In this document: positions 7,860 to 16,068 of the stretch, piece by piece
How the letters are laid out: each line of letters starts with the position of its first letter
Numbering within the stretch: the stretch's first letter is position 1
NCBI GenBank assembly: GCA_947588645.1
Contig: CANPYO010000012.1
Span: 1 to 36,661 of the forward strand
Length of the DNA: 36,661 nt
Source: an uncultured Akkermansia sp.
Lineage (GTDB): Bacteria > Verrucomicrobiota > Verrucomicrobiia > Verrucomicrobiales > Akkermansiaceae
Reading direction: 5' to 3'
The notes under the pieces: generated by a model
Seen by the model: the letters and a program-made list of their open reading frames with translations, nothing else
Database searches by the model: none
Told to the model about the DNA's origin: nothing
Program-made: the position numbers and the translations under genes

Positions 7860-7888
7860 ATTGAATCATAATTCCGCGTACGATGCAA
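7860..7888 (-). promoter_or_regulatory. Possible promoter of tRNA-Leu
   Basis: Minus strand: TTGCAT (7888-7883), 17-bp spacer, TTCAAT (7865-7860), about 20 nt before the mature tRNA 5' end. A GTGTT/AACAC inverted repeat lies in the short leader. Moderate match only. Confidence 0.35.
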
Positions 7889-7897
7889 GACGGAAGT

Positions 7898-8305
7898 GAA
7901 GGCATTTACGATTTACGATTTACGATTTGAAAAATTCGGCGAGCGGAGCTCGCGAAGCTGCAAAGCAAATGCGGACGGGATGTGATGAAACCATGCGCGG
8001 TAGTAGTTACAAAGGAGTGGGGCAGCCGATGCCGCCTATGTACGTTGACTCACTGGCACCACCCTGCCAGTGAGCCCTCCGGGCAGCGCATCCGCGCTGT
8101 CCAACCGCCCTTACCGCCCGCTGCGCGTGCGCCCTAAACGGGGCCGTCGGGCGTCTTGACTCGTAGGCACCCCATTGCCTACTCGCCCTTCGGGCAAAAG
8201 CTGTGCTTTTGTCTAACCGCCCTTACTGCCCGCTGACGCGAGCACCCTAAACGGGGCCGTCGGGCGTTTTGTACATAGGCAACCGCATTTTCTAATGCGG
8301 TTGCC
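7898..8305. repeat. Modular repeat block ending in an inverted terminal hairpin at the rsmI 3' end
   Basis: Begins GGCATTTACGATTTACG, then the TTCGGCGAGCGGAGCTCG module, the CACTGGCA/TGCCAGTG near-palindrome (8051-8072), and GCCC-TTCG-GGC and CAAAAGC hairpins. It ends with the terminal hairpin in reverse orientation (8278-8305). The rsmI stop codon TAG (8294-8292) lies in that hairpin, which may also end transcription. Confidence 0.8.
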
Positions 8306-9005
8306 CCGTGGTTTGATGTTCGCGCGGTGCATTTTCCCCGCCGATGAGCAGAACCATCTCTCCCTTGTATTTTTTTGCGGCGAAGTCGGCGGATAATTCG
8401 GCAGCGGTGCCGCGATGATAAGTTTCGTACATTTTCGTGAGTTCGCGCGCCACGCACACGCGGGCTTCCGCTCTCAATTCGGCAAGTTCAGCGAGTGTGG
8501 CAGCTATGCGAAAGGGCGACTCGTAGAAAATGCTCGTGCAACTCGCGTGCAACGCCTCTTCCAACGCACGGCGGCGTTTCCCACTCTTCACCGGCAGAAA
8601 ACCACCGAAAAAAAAGGCGTCGCATGGCATACCGGATCCCACAAGCGCTGTCACCGCGGCACATGGCCCCGGCAGCACCGTGTAGGCTACCCCGCGTTCT
8701 TGCAGTTCGTGCACCAATCGATAACCCGGGTCACTCACTCCGGGCATCCCCGCATCGGTCACCACCGCAAATTTCTCCCCAGCGGCTGCGCGCTGCACTA
8801 TGGCGGCGCAGCGTTCCCGCTCATTGTGTTCGTGCAGGCTGAGCAGGGGCTTGCTGATGCCGTAATAAGCCAGCAAACGCCCGGTGTTGCGCGTATCTTC
8901 GCAGCACACGCAATCTGCTTCTTCCAGCACAGCAAGCGCCCGACGCGTGATATCCTCCCGATTACCAATTGGCAGCCCCACAAAACTGACCGGGTAGGAG
9001 ATCAT
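8292..9005 (-). CDS. rsmI: 16S rRNA (cytidine-1402 2'-O)-methyltransferase RsmI
   Basis: A 237-residue tetrapyrrole-methylase-fold enzyme, somewhat shorter than the E. coli protein at its C-terminus. It 2'-O-methylates C1402 in the ribosomal P site. Visible motifs are the N-terminal FVGLPIGNREDITRRAL, the conserved CEDTRNTGRLLAYYGI, VTDAGMPGVSDPG, a LPGPCAAVTAL segment and FFFGGFLP. Its ATG overlaps the stop of the LptE-like gene (ATGA), so it is the last gene of a three-gene operon with BamD-like and LptE-like lipoproteins. The final codons (…GQPH) and TAG are supplied by a repeat hairpin. Confidence 0.93.
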   Translation of the reverse strand: MISYPVSFVGLPIGNREDITRRALAVLEEADCVCCEDTRNTGRLLAYYGISKPLLSLHEHNERERCAAIVQRAAAGEKFAVVTDAGMPGVSDPGYRLVHELQERGVAYTVLPGPCAAVTALVGSGMPCDAFFFGGFLPVKSGKRRRALEEALHASCTSIFYESPFRIAATLAELAELRAEARVCVARELTKMYETYHRGTAAELSADFAAKKYKGEMVLLIGGENAPREHQTTGQPH

Positions 9006-9520
9006 GGAATGGTGAGATTTTGCATAATTTGTTCGACTGCCAGGCGGGTGGCGTAGGACAGAGCGCTGTCGCGCGCCGTTTGCACATTGCCGGTGTCATC
9101 GTTGAAATAGCTTCCCTCCCCGGTGGCGATCCCCCTGGTGAGCACACGCCCTGTGGCAGTTTCGGTCACAACGTAATGAACGTGCACGGTGAGCCCGATT
9201 TCTGCACTCAAGTACGTGTTGCGCGAATTGGTACGCAGAACGCTACTCACTACGGAGGAGACATTCCCACTCAGCACCGCGTCGCACTGCGAGGGAGATG
9301 CCAGACGAAAGGCTCCATCGCGTTGGATCGTCTCGGTGAGCGCGGTTGTGGTCTGCAGCGCCACATTGGGGTAAAAGGTGCTGTTGGTGAACATGTCGAC
9401 GCACACGGTATTCACCTTTGCCATGGCGCGACTTTTGACACCGCCCAAATGGTAGCCGCAGCCGAGCAATGTCAATGCACAGCCGACAGAGAACAGAAGT
9501 CTGGCGATAGAGCGAATCAC
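9002..9520 (-). CDS. LptE-like outer-membrane lipoprotein (LPS assembly)
   Basis: A 172-residue lipoprotein. The signal peptide MIRSIARLLFSVGCALTLLG is followed by lipobox Cys and the GYHLGG motif characteristic of LptE family members. LptE plugs and stabilises the LptD channel that inserts lipopolysaccharide into the outer membrane. The mature part has the alternating pattern of the family (VCVDMFTNSTFYPNVALQTT, then ...ETIQRDGAFRLASPSQCDAVLSG). It overlaps its upstream neighbour and rsmI by 4 bp each (ATGA), so the three are translationally coupled. The lptE assignment is from motif and context; LptD is not in the window. Confidence 0.8.
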   Translation of the reverse strand: MIRSIARLLFSVGCALTLLGCGYHLGGVKSRAMAKVNTVCVDMFTNSTFYPNVALQTTTALTETIQRDGAFRLASPSQCDAVLSGNVSSVVSSVLRTNSRNTYLSAEIGLTVHVHYVVTETATGRVLTRGIATGEGSYFNDDTGNVQTARDSALSYATRLAVEQIMQNLTIP

Positions 9521-10482
9521 GATTTGGGAGCAGTGGAGGATTGGAGAGCGGCTTGCGCGCGCGCCAGGAGCTGCTTGGCCTTTTGAGCGGCTTCCGGATT
9601 GGCATCGGCCTGGCGTATCACGCTTTCAAAGCAAAATGCCGCCGGGCCGTACTCGCGGGCACGTTCCAAATAATAGCGACCCACTTCCAGCTCCTGATCC
9701 ACCATGAGCTTCTGCATCTCTTTCGCCCCGCTGCGTGCCGTGCCGACGTCTTTATGATTCGGGTAGAGCAAGGTGAACTCCTCATACGCCTCACGCGCGC
9801 GATCCAAGTTCACCAAATTGTTGTCGCCGCGCGTGTGGCTGGATGCCCAGAGCTTCGCCATCATCAACTGAGCTCCGGGTGCGTATGGACTGTCCGGGTA
9901 ATCTTCTACCAGCTTTTTGTACACTGCAGCGGCTTCATCATACTTCCCGCGTTTCAGCAGATAATTGCCCAGGACAGAGGCTGCCGTGGCCGACATATCG
10001 GCGTATGGCGCATTCTTAATCACCGATTGCAACCATTCCACCACTTTCCCCTCTTCCATGGGTACATCCCACAGCCATAACACTCGCCCCTTCAGCTTCC
10101 CGCTGGCTGCAGCCGTGCCGATAGCCAGTTGGCGATTGAGCGCTTTCGCGTACAATTCGCTGCTCTGGTATCCTTCCACCACTTTGCCGTATTGCCGAAA
10201 CGCTTCGCGAGGGTCGCCGAGCTTTTCTTCGATCTCTCCGAGCATCATGCGCGCTTGCGGTGCGCACGGAGCCAGATCATGATCCGTCACAATCTGCGTG
10301 AGAACACTGCGCGCTGCCGAATGCTTCCCCGATGCTTCCAGCCTCTGCGCTTGCGCCAGCAACGCATCCGCCTTGGTATCCGTCGCTTGCACCCGCCCCG
10401 CCGGCAAGGGTCCCTCGTTCTGACTGCACATCGCCAGCACCGCCGCGCCTAACAGCGCCATCAGCATCTTGATCTTCCTCAT
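9517..10482 (-). CDS. TPR outer-membrane lipoprotein, BamD-like
   Basis: A 321-residue lipoprotein (MRKIKMLMALLGAAVLAM, then lipobox Cys). The mature part is a run of helical TPR-type repeats: LLAQAQRLEASGKHSAARSV, then GDPREAFRQYGKVVEGYQSS, GKYDEAAAVYKKLVEDYPDS and AREAYEEFTLLYPNHKD. BamD-type lipoproteins belong to the BAM complex that inserts beta-barrels, including autotransporters, into the outer membrane; the CpoB/YbgF group is an alternative. The start at 10482 is preferred because TTGCCA-N17-TATGCT ends 7 nt before it. An ATG at 10494 has a GGAGAG sequence 7 nt upstream and cannot be excluded. First gene of the lipoprotein-lptE-rsmI operon. Confidence 0.78.
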   Translation of the reverse strand: MRKIKMLMALLGAAVLAMCSQNEGPLPAGRVQATDTKADALLAQAQRLEASGKHSAARSVLTQIVTDHDLAPCAPQARMMLGEIEEKLGDPREAFRQYGKVVEGYQSSELYAKALNRQLAIGTAAASGKLKGRVLWLWDVPMEEGKVVEWLQSVIKNAPYADMSATAASVLGNYLLKRGKYDEAAAVYKKLVEDYPDSPYAPGAQLMMAKLWASSHTRGDNNLVNLDRAREAYEEFTLLYPNHKDVGTARSGAKEMQKLMVDQELEVGRYYLERAREYGPAAFCFESVIRQADANPEAAQKAKQLLARAQAALQSSTAPKS

Positions 10483-10489
10483 ACCTCGC

Positions 10490-10518
10490 AGCATATCATA
10501 TCTCTCCACCCTTGGCAA
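10490..10518 (-). promoter_or_regulatory. Putative promoter of the BamD-like/lptE/rsmI operon
   Basis: Minus strand: TTGCCA (10518-10513), 17-bp spacer, TATGCT (10495-10490), then GCGAGGT (7 nt) and the ATG at 10482. Predicts a leaderless or nearly leaderless mRNA. Confidence 0.58.
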
Positions 10519-10531
10519 GCGACAACAACGA

Positions 10532-10850
10532 GGCAAACGCATTAGAAAATGCGTTTGCCTATGTACGATGTACGATGTACGATGTACGATTTATTAATAA
10601 TGTGCGCGTTGCGCGAGAATTTGGCGAGGCAGAAGCGACGCGGAATTGGAAAGCCGTGCGCGATGTTGGTTCGAAAGTGGCGGGGCGGTGGCGGCGAAAC
10701 GCCACCCGGTGGCAGGCGGAGCCTGCCTATGTACGATGTATGATGTACGATTTGGAAAGTGAGCGCGCTGCGCGGGATTTTTTCGGATCATGAACGCATG
10801 AGGAATGGGTTGAATGAGCTTGGAGGAAATTTTATTGGAACAAATGTACG
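10532..10850. repeat. Modular repeat block upstream of argC
   Basis: Starts with the terminal hairpin (10532-10559; arms GGCAAACGCATT and AATGCGTTTGCC), then TATGTACGATGTACGATG heptamers, the GAAAGCCGTGCGCG module, a GGCAGGCGGAGCCTGCC hairpin, and the roughly 100-bp terminator-like module (about 10750-10850) with a GCGCGCTGCGCGGGATTTTTT core. No gene is supported. The argC promoter begins about 35 bp after it. Confidence 0.82.
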
Positions 10851-10883
10851 CCTGTTATCGCCGTACGCATTCAAACTTTGCTA

Positions 10884-10912
10884 TTGTCAATAGATGGGTT
10901 CCATGCTAGACT
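10884..10912 (+). promoter_or_regulatory. Putative promoter of the argC-DUF5009 operon
   Basis: TTGTCA (10884-10889), 17-bp spacer, TAGACT (10907-10912), then 10 nt to the ATG at 10923. Same geometry as the other predicted leaderless promoters. Confidence 0.52.
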
Positions 10913-10922
10913 CAGGCTCATT

Positions 10923-11966
10923 ATGAAGAGGGTCAGAACAGCCGTGGTAGGTGCAAGCGGGTACGCGGGGCAGGAATTGCTGCGCATTCTTCTTCTGCAC
11001 CCGGGGGTGGAACTGGTTTGCGCCACCTCGCGTCAGTACGAAGGCCAAACACTCAGCGATGTTTTTCCGCGCTTTCGTGGGGTACCGGGAGCCGATCTAA
11101 AGTTTTCGGAAGCAGCTATAGGGAGTATACTGGACGCAGCACCGCAAGCTGCTTTTTTGGCCTTACCTCATGGGATTTCTGTGGAATACGGTCGCGCCCT
11201 GGTGGAAGCCGGAGTGCGTGTGGTTGACTTATCCGCTGATTTTCGCCTGAATGATCCCGCCGTGTACGAAGAATTTTACGGCAAACCGCATGCAGATGTG
11301 GCGCTCATGCAAGAAGCCGTGTACGGCATGCCAGAATGGCATCGCGATCAAATAGCTCATGCCCGTATCGTAGGCTCGCCCGGGTGCTACCCAACCAGCA
11401 TCATTTTGCCTCTCGTGCCCCTGCTGCGCGCGAAACTCATTGAATCGGAAGGAATCATCGCCAACAGCCTCAGCGGCGTCTCCGGCGCCGGTCGCAAGGC
11501 AGATATCGCCTACCATTTCTGCGAATGCAACGAGAGCATGCGTGCTTACGGCGTACCGCGCCACCGTCATCTTTCCGAAATCGAGCAAGAACTGTCTGCT
11601 GCAGCCGACAGTCCACTGCGCATTACGTTCATCCCTCACCTCGTGCCGGTCAACACAGGCATCCTCACCACGACGACCGCACGGCTTGCCCCTGGCGCAT
11701 CGCTGCAAGACATCACGGATTGCCTGGTGGAAGCATACACCACAGCTCCATTTGTTCGTTTGCTGGGCGCTGACAAGCCAGCTGACACCAAAAATGTAAC
11801 GCGAACCAACTTTGTGGATATTGGCTGGACGGTGGATGAGCGCACCGGTCGTGTCATTCTTATGAGTGCTGAGGACAACGTTGTGAAGGGCGCAGGAGGC
11901 CAAGGTGTGCATGCATTCAACATCATGTTTGATCTGCCCGAAACCACCGGGCTGATGCTGCTCTGA
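10923..11966 (+). CDS. argC: N-acetyl-gamma-glutamyl-phosphate reductase ArgC
   Basis: A 347-residue enzyme of arginine biosynthesis. It reduces N-acetylglutamyl phosphate to the semialdehyde with NADPH. The Rossmann glycine motif is VVGASGYAGQELLR. The catalytic cysteine is in GSPGCYPTS near residue 155. A conserved SGVSGAGRKA segment and the C-terminal DNVVKGAGGQGVHAFNIMF are present. The start MKRVRTAVVG at 10923 is chosen over an upstream in-frame start (10878) because the Rossmann strand begins directly after it and a promoter-like pair ends 10 nt before. No other arg gene is near; it heads a run of six closely packed genes. Confidence 0.96.
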   Translation: MKRVRTAVVGASGYAGQELLRILLLHPGVELVCATSRQYEGQTLSDVFPRFRGVPGADLKFSEAAIGSILDAAPQAAFLALPHGISVEYGRALVEAGVRVVDLSADFRLNDPAVYEEFYGKPHADVALMQEAVYGMPEWHRDQIAHARIVGSPGCYPTSIILPLVPLLRAKLIESEGIIANSLSGVSGAGRKADIAYHFCECNESMRAYGVPRHRHLSEIEQELSAAADSPLRITFIPHLVPVNTGILTTTTARLAPGASLQDITDCLVEAYTTAPFVRLLGADKPADTKNVTRTNFVDIGWTVDERTGRVILMSAEDNVVKGAGGQGVHAFNIMFDLPETTGLMLL

Positions 11967-11989
11967 CTCCCACTTTCCCCGCAAGCACC

Positions 11990-13363
11990 ATGAAGCCGAT
12001 ACTCCTCATTGTGGACGATGAACGCGCGACACGCAGCGTGCTCACGCAAGCGCTTGAGGATCATTACGAGGTGTACTCCGCTGCCAATACCAAAGTTGCA
12101 CGCGATATCCTGAACAGTGAGCCAGTGGATATTTTGCTCACAGACCTACGACTCGGCGGAACAGAAACCGGCATGGATCTTATCGACTTTGCCCGCAAGA
12201 GCAACCAGCCGCCCACCTGCATCATGATGACCGCCTACGGCAGCCGCGATACTGCTGCCGAGGCAAAAAAACACGGCGCATACTATTTTCTGACCAAGCC
12301 ACTGAACTTGGACGAAGTGGAACTGCTGCTGCGCCAGGCCTCGCACACTCGTAGTCTCGAAGCCCGCAACAATGAGCTCACGCGGCAGCTCCGCCCCACC
12401 ACCGGCTTGCAAGATATGCTGGGCGAAAGCCCTGCCATGCGCACCATCTTTGATCGGATTCGTCAAGTGGCGCCCACCAATGCTACGGTGCTCATCGAAG
12501 GAGAGACGGGAACAGGCAAGGAGTTGGTAGCACGCGCGTTGCACGCCCTTTCTCCGCGCAGCAATGCCAAATTTGTGGCAGTTAATTGCGCCGCACTTTC
12601 TCCTCAACTCATGGAAAGCGAGCTCTTCGGTCATGAAAAAGGCTCGTTCACCGGTGCCATGCAACGACGCATCGGCCGATTTGAGGAAGCCCATGGCGGC
12701 ACCCTCTTCCTGGATGAGATCGGAGAGATGGACATGACCACGCAGGTGAAACTGCTGCGTGTGCTTGCTGAGCGCACTATCGAGCGCGTTGGCAGCAATG
12801 AACCCATCTCGGTGGACGTGAGAATTGTGGCCGCAACTAACCGCCAACTGCAAAATATGGTGAACGCCGGCACCTTTCGCCAAGATTTATTCCAGCGCCT
12901 CAATGTCGTGGATTTGAAGCTTCCACCTCTCCGCGAACGTGCGGGAGACATCGTGATCATGGCGAACTCTTTTCTCCAGCATTTTTGCCAGGAGAATCAC
13001 AAGGCTCCCATGAGTCTGAGCCGAGCGACTCTTGAAAAATTACGCAAGTTCGACTGGCCCGGTAATGTACGCCAGCTGCGCACTGCCATCGAGCACGCCG
13101 TGGTTATGTGTGAGGGCAACATCATTTCCCCACGCGACCTGCCTGACTATCTTCAACTGACCGTACCTGCCCGCGCGGTCGATGCATCGGCATCCGATCA
13201 CGCAGCGGCAGATTTCAACTTGGCGGCATTGGAAAAACGTACCATACTCGCCGCGCTGCGTGCTGCAAAAGGAAGCCGCACCAAAGCCGCAAACCTCCTT
13301 GGCATCAGCCGCCGCACACTACAACGCAAAATTTCAGCCTATCCCGAAATCACCCCATTATGA
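11990..13363 (+). CDS. Sigma-54-dependent response regulator, NtrC family
   Basis: A 457-residue activator with all three NtrC modules. The receiver has DD at residues 9-10 and phospho-acceptor Asp52 in LLTDLRLGG. The AAA+ domain has Walker [15 protein letters not shown] near residue 170, the sigma-54 contact loop GSFTGA, Walker [13 protein letters not shown] and the arginine-finger region [11 protein letters not shown] Fis-type HTH lies at the C-terminus ([20 protein letters not shown]). It should drive sigma-54 promoters when phosphorylated. No histidine kinase is adjacent, so its partner is elsewhere. The gene starts 23 bp after argC and overlaps xseB by 4 bp (ATGA). Confidence 0.95.
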   Translation: MKPILLIVDDERATRSVLTQALEDHYEVYSAANTKVARDILNSEPVDILLTDLRLGGTETGMDLIDFARKSNQPPTCIMMTAYGSRDTAAEAKKHGAYYFLTKPLNLDEVELLLRQASHTRSLEARNNELTRQLRPTTGLQDMLGESPAMRTIFDRIRQVAPTNATVLIEGETGTGKELVARALHALSPRSNAKFVAVNCAALSPQLMESELFGHEKGSFTGAMQRRIGRFEEAHGGTLFLDEIGEMDMTTQVKLLRVLAERTIERVGSNEPISVDVRIVAATNRQLQNMVNAGTFRQDLFQRLNVVDLKLPPLRERAGDIVIMANSFLQHFCQENHKAPMSLSRATLEKLRKFDWPGNVRQLRTAIEHAVVMCEGNIISPRDLPDYLQLTVPARAVDASASDHAAADFNLAALEKRTILAALRAAKGSRTKAANLLGISRRTLQRKISAYPEITPL

Positions 13364-13632
13364 CCACTCCAGCAACCAAAACACACCCTGTACGCTTCGA
13401 GCAAGCTATGTCTCGCCTGGAGCAAATCATCCAACTTCTCGATGATCCCAAAACCGGGCTGGAAGAGATGATACCTCTCGTGGAGGAGGGTCTCTCGCTT
13501 ATCCGCAGCAGCAAAGAACTGTTGAAGAATGCCGAATTGCGCATTCGCACCTTGGAAAACCCACAGGAACCTGATCCCGAAACTACTCCGCAACCTGCCC
13601 CGCAGAACGACGATGGATTCTCCCTGCAATGA
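13360..13632 (+). CDS. xseB: Exodeoxyribonuclease VII small subunit XseB
   Basis: A 90-residue protein with the XseB core: RFEQAMSRLEQIIQLLDD, then GLEEMIPLVEEGLSLIRSSKELLKNAELRI, a helical hairpin that coats the XseA catalytic subunit. The complex degrades single-stranded DNA into acid-soluble oligonucleotides. The C-terminal 25 residues are Pro/Glu-rich and disordered. Its start overlaps the sigma-54 regulator (ATGA) and its end overlaps dxs by 20 bp. Pairing of xseB with dxs is common in bacteria; the often intervening ispA is missing here, and xseA is not in the window. Confidence 0.9.
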   Translation: MTTPATKTHPVRFEQAMSRLEQIIQLLDDPKTGLEEMIPLVEEGLSLIRSSKELLKNAELRIRTLENPQEPDPETTPQPAPQNDDGFSLQ

Positions 13633-15526
13633 GAAGCAGAGCGAACACCTGCTGGCAAGAATCCACTCGCCGGCAGATGTGAAAGCCCTGCCGGAGGAAA
13701 GCCTGCCAAAGCTCGCTTCAGAAATACGTGAGTTGCTCGTCAACACGCTCTCCAACACGGGCGGGCATCTCGCCCCCAACCTTGGCGTTGTCGAACTCAG
13801 TATTGCCCTGCACCGCGTTTTTGAAACTCCAAGGGACAAAATTCTCTTCGACGTCTCACACCAGAGCTACATCCACAAAATACTTACCGGGCGGGCGGAA
13901 CGCCTCAACACGATCCGTCAATTCGGCGGTCTCTCCGGCTTCACAAAACGCTCTGAATCTGCACACGATGCTTACGGTGCCGGACATGCCGGCACGGCTC
14001 TCTCCGCCGCTCTGGGCATGGCTGCTGCACGCGATTTGAGCGGTGAGAATTACCACGTCGTCGCCGTGGCGGGAGATGGCGCTTTCACATGCGGCACCAC
14101 GCTGGAGGCTCTCAACAGCATTGCATCCACCACTCGTCGATTTATCGTCGTACTCAATGACAATGAATGGAGCATCGATAAAAATGTGGGAGCCCTCTCG
14201 CGCTATTTTTCCTCGCTCCAAGAAACGCAAGCATACACATGGCTCAAAGAGCGAGCCAACTATTTTCTTCAAAATCTCGCCGGGGACAAAATGCGCGAGC
14301 AAGCAGTAAGGCTCATGACGGCAGCTCGCAGCCTCATCTCCCCTCTGAGCTTCTTTCGCGAACTTGGTCTCACCTACTACGGACCCATTGACGGTCACAA
14401 CATCCGCCGCCTGGAACGCGTGCTTCGCCTCATTTCTCGCCACAATGAACCAGCCATTCTGCACATCATTACCCGCAAGGGCATGGGGTATGAGCCGGCC
14501 ATGCAGAATCCGACCAAATTCCACGGCATTGGCAAATACAATGTAGAAAGCGGAGAGACCGGGCGAGGCGCGCGCACCTATTCAGAAGTCTTCGGCACAT
14601 GCTTGGCCAACATGGCGGATTCAGACGACAAAATACTCGCGCTCACCGCAGCCATGCCCAGCGGTACCAAGCTGGATATCTTCCGCCAACGGCACCCCAA
14701 ACGTTTTTTCGATACCGGCATCGCCGAGGAACACGCTGCCATCTTCTCCTGCGGTCTCGCTACTCAAGGCTATAAGCCCTACTTAGCTATCTATTCTACC
14801 TTCATGCAGCGCTGCGTGGACATGATCGAGCACGATGCGGCCTTGCAATCTCTCCCCGTACGCTTTTGCATGGATCGCGCAGGGCTCTCCCCGGATGATG
14901 GTCCCACCCATCATGGTCTTTTTGACATCGCCATGATGCGAGCCATCCCGAATCTTGTGATGATGCAGCCCAAGGATGAGGCTGAGCTCTGCCACATGCT
15001 CGTCACCATGAATGGTATCAATGATCGTCCCAGCGTCATACGTTATCCGCGCGGCGAGGGAGAAGGCGTTCCCCTGCCTGATCAGCCGCAGCCCCTGCCC
15101 CTCGGCCGAGCCGAAGTGCTGCATGACGATCCCGACGCTCCGGTGGCTCTTATCGCCTTGGGCAACATGAACAGCCTAGCAACCCAGGTGCGGGAACTGC
15201 TATCACAGCATGGGGTGCAGGCTGTGCACATCAACGCCCGCTTCATTAAACCGCTGGACGAGGACCTGCTGCTCTGCCAAGCGCGTGCCGGTCGTCTGCT
15301 TGTCACGTTAGAAGATCATGTGGTGGCCGGTGGTTTCGGCTCCGCGGTGAGTGAGCTCATGCAACGCGAGCGCGCGATGGCAAATGTGCTCTGTATCGGC
15401 TGGCCGGATGCCTTTGTGGAGCACGGCAAGCTCCACCAACTGCGTGAGCTGCATGGTCTGACACCAAGCGCCGTCTGCAACCGAATCCTGCAGCGTTTGC
15501 AGTCGCTTACTCCTGCTGCATCATGA
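13613..15526 (+). CDS. dxs: 1-deoxy-D-xylulose-5-phosphate synthase
   Basis: A 637-residue thiamine-diphosphate enzyme that condenses pyruvate and glyceraldehyde-3-phosphate, the first step of the MEP isoprenoid pathway. Visible features are GHLAPNLGVVELSIALH, FDVSHQSYIHKILTGR with the substrate-binding His, the ThDP motif GDGAFTCGTTLEALN to LNDNEWSI, and the transketolase pyrimidine domain with GIAEEHAAIFSCGLA, YSTFMQRCVD and DRAGLSPDDGPTHHGLFD. The start MDSPCNEKQSEHLL at 13613 is favoured because the longer frame from 13529 would run mostly inside xseB. It overlaps xseB by 20 bp and recO by 4 bp. Confidence 0.95.
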   Translation: MDSPCNEKQSEHLLARIHSPADVKALPEESLPKLASEIRELLVNTLSNTGGHLAPNLGVVELSIALHRVFETPRDKILFDVSHQSYIHKILTGRAERLNTIRQFGGLSGFTKRSESAHDAYGAGHAGTALSAALGMAAARDLSGENYHVVAVAGDGAFTCGTTLEALNSIASTTRRFIVVLNDNEWSIDKNVGALSRYFSSLQETQAYTWLKERANYFLQNLAGDKMREQAVRLMTAARSLISPLSFFRELGLTYYGPIDGHNIRRLERVLRLISRHNEPAILHIITRKGMGYEPAMQNPTKFHGIGKYNVESGETGRGARTYSEVFGTCLANMADSDDKILALTAAMPSGTKLDIFRQRHPKRFFDTGIAEEHAAIFSCGLATQGYKPYLAIYSTFMQRCVDMIEHDAALQSLPVRFCMDRAGLSPDDGPTHHGLFDIAMMRAIPNLVMMQPKDEAELCHMLVTMNGINDRPSVIRYPRGEGEGVPLPDQPQPLPLGRAEVLHDDPDAPVALIALGNMNSLATQVRELLSQHGVQAVHINARFIKPLDEDLLLCQARAGRLLVTLEDHVVAGGFGSAVSELMQRERAMANVLCIGWPDAFVEHGKLHQLRELHGLTPSAVCNRILQRLQSLTPAAS

Positions 15527-16062
15527 CCGAATGCGACACCGGTACCGTTCTTCGCTTCTTCCCACTGGGGGAGCATGGCGCGATCGTCTGCTGGTGCACC
15601 AGAAACCACGGCATGATACGTACTGCCGCGCGCAGCTTGCTCAAACCCGGCAGTGAACTGAGCGGCGTTGTCGACCTCTTTCACGAGTGCGAACTTGTCT
15701 TTCGCACCCCTGCAAAAAGCGATTTGTGTTCACTGAGCTCGGCAGATCTGCTCACACCACGTCTTGGTCTGCGCTCGCAACTCACGCGTCTGCGCCTGGC
15801 CGGTTACATGGCGCAGCTGCTCATAAGCACTGTTGAGTCCGGCGCCGGTGAGCCACAATGGCATGCCCTTATTTCCGGCGCGCTGGATTATGCGGCAGAC
15901 AGTCCGCCGCGTGCGGAAATCCTGCTGCATTTCGAAAAGCGACTGGCAGAGCTGCACGGTTTATACCCTGCCGATGTGGAGCCACACGCCGCACTGCTGC
16001 GCCATTTCAACCACCTGCCCGCCGGCAGAAGAGAGCTCCTGCAAGCCATGCGCCAACCATAG
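15523..16062 (+). CDS. recO: DNA repair protein RecO (short form)
   Basis: A 179-residue protein. The N-terminal OB fold is recognisable (TVLRFFPLGEHGAIVCWCTR, NHGMIRTAARSLLK, LSGVVDLFHECELVF), followed by a helical domain (LGLRSQLTRLRLAGYMAQLL). RecO helps load RecA in the RecFOR pathway. It is about 60 residues shorter than E. coli RecO, with no zinc-type cysteine cluster and an abbreviated C-terminus. The start overlaps the dxs stop (ATGA) and DUF5009 follows after 6 bp. The assignment rests on fold pattern and is less certain than its neighbours. Confidence 0.75.
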   Translation: MTECDTGTVLRFFPLGEHGAIVCWCTRNHGMIRTAARSLLKPGSELSGVVDLFHECELVFRTPAKSDLCSLSSADLLTPRLGLRSQLTRLRLAGYMAQLLISTVESGAGEPQWHALISGALDYAADSPPRAEILLHFEKRLAELHGLYPADVEPHAALLRHFNHLPAGRRELLQAMRQP

Positions 16063-16068
16063 AAACCT

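Noticed and set aside
7109..7864. Several short open frames through the repeat blocks with similar peptides (MYDVR..., ARARCAGRRKRPTA...)
   Set aside because: The peptides repeat only because the DNA modules repeat; they occur in several frames and both strands without start signals, so they are not a gene family.
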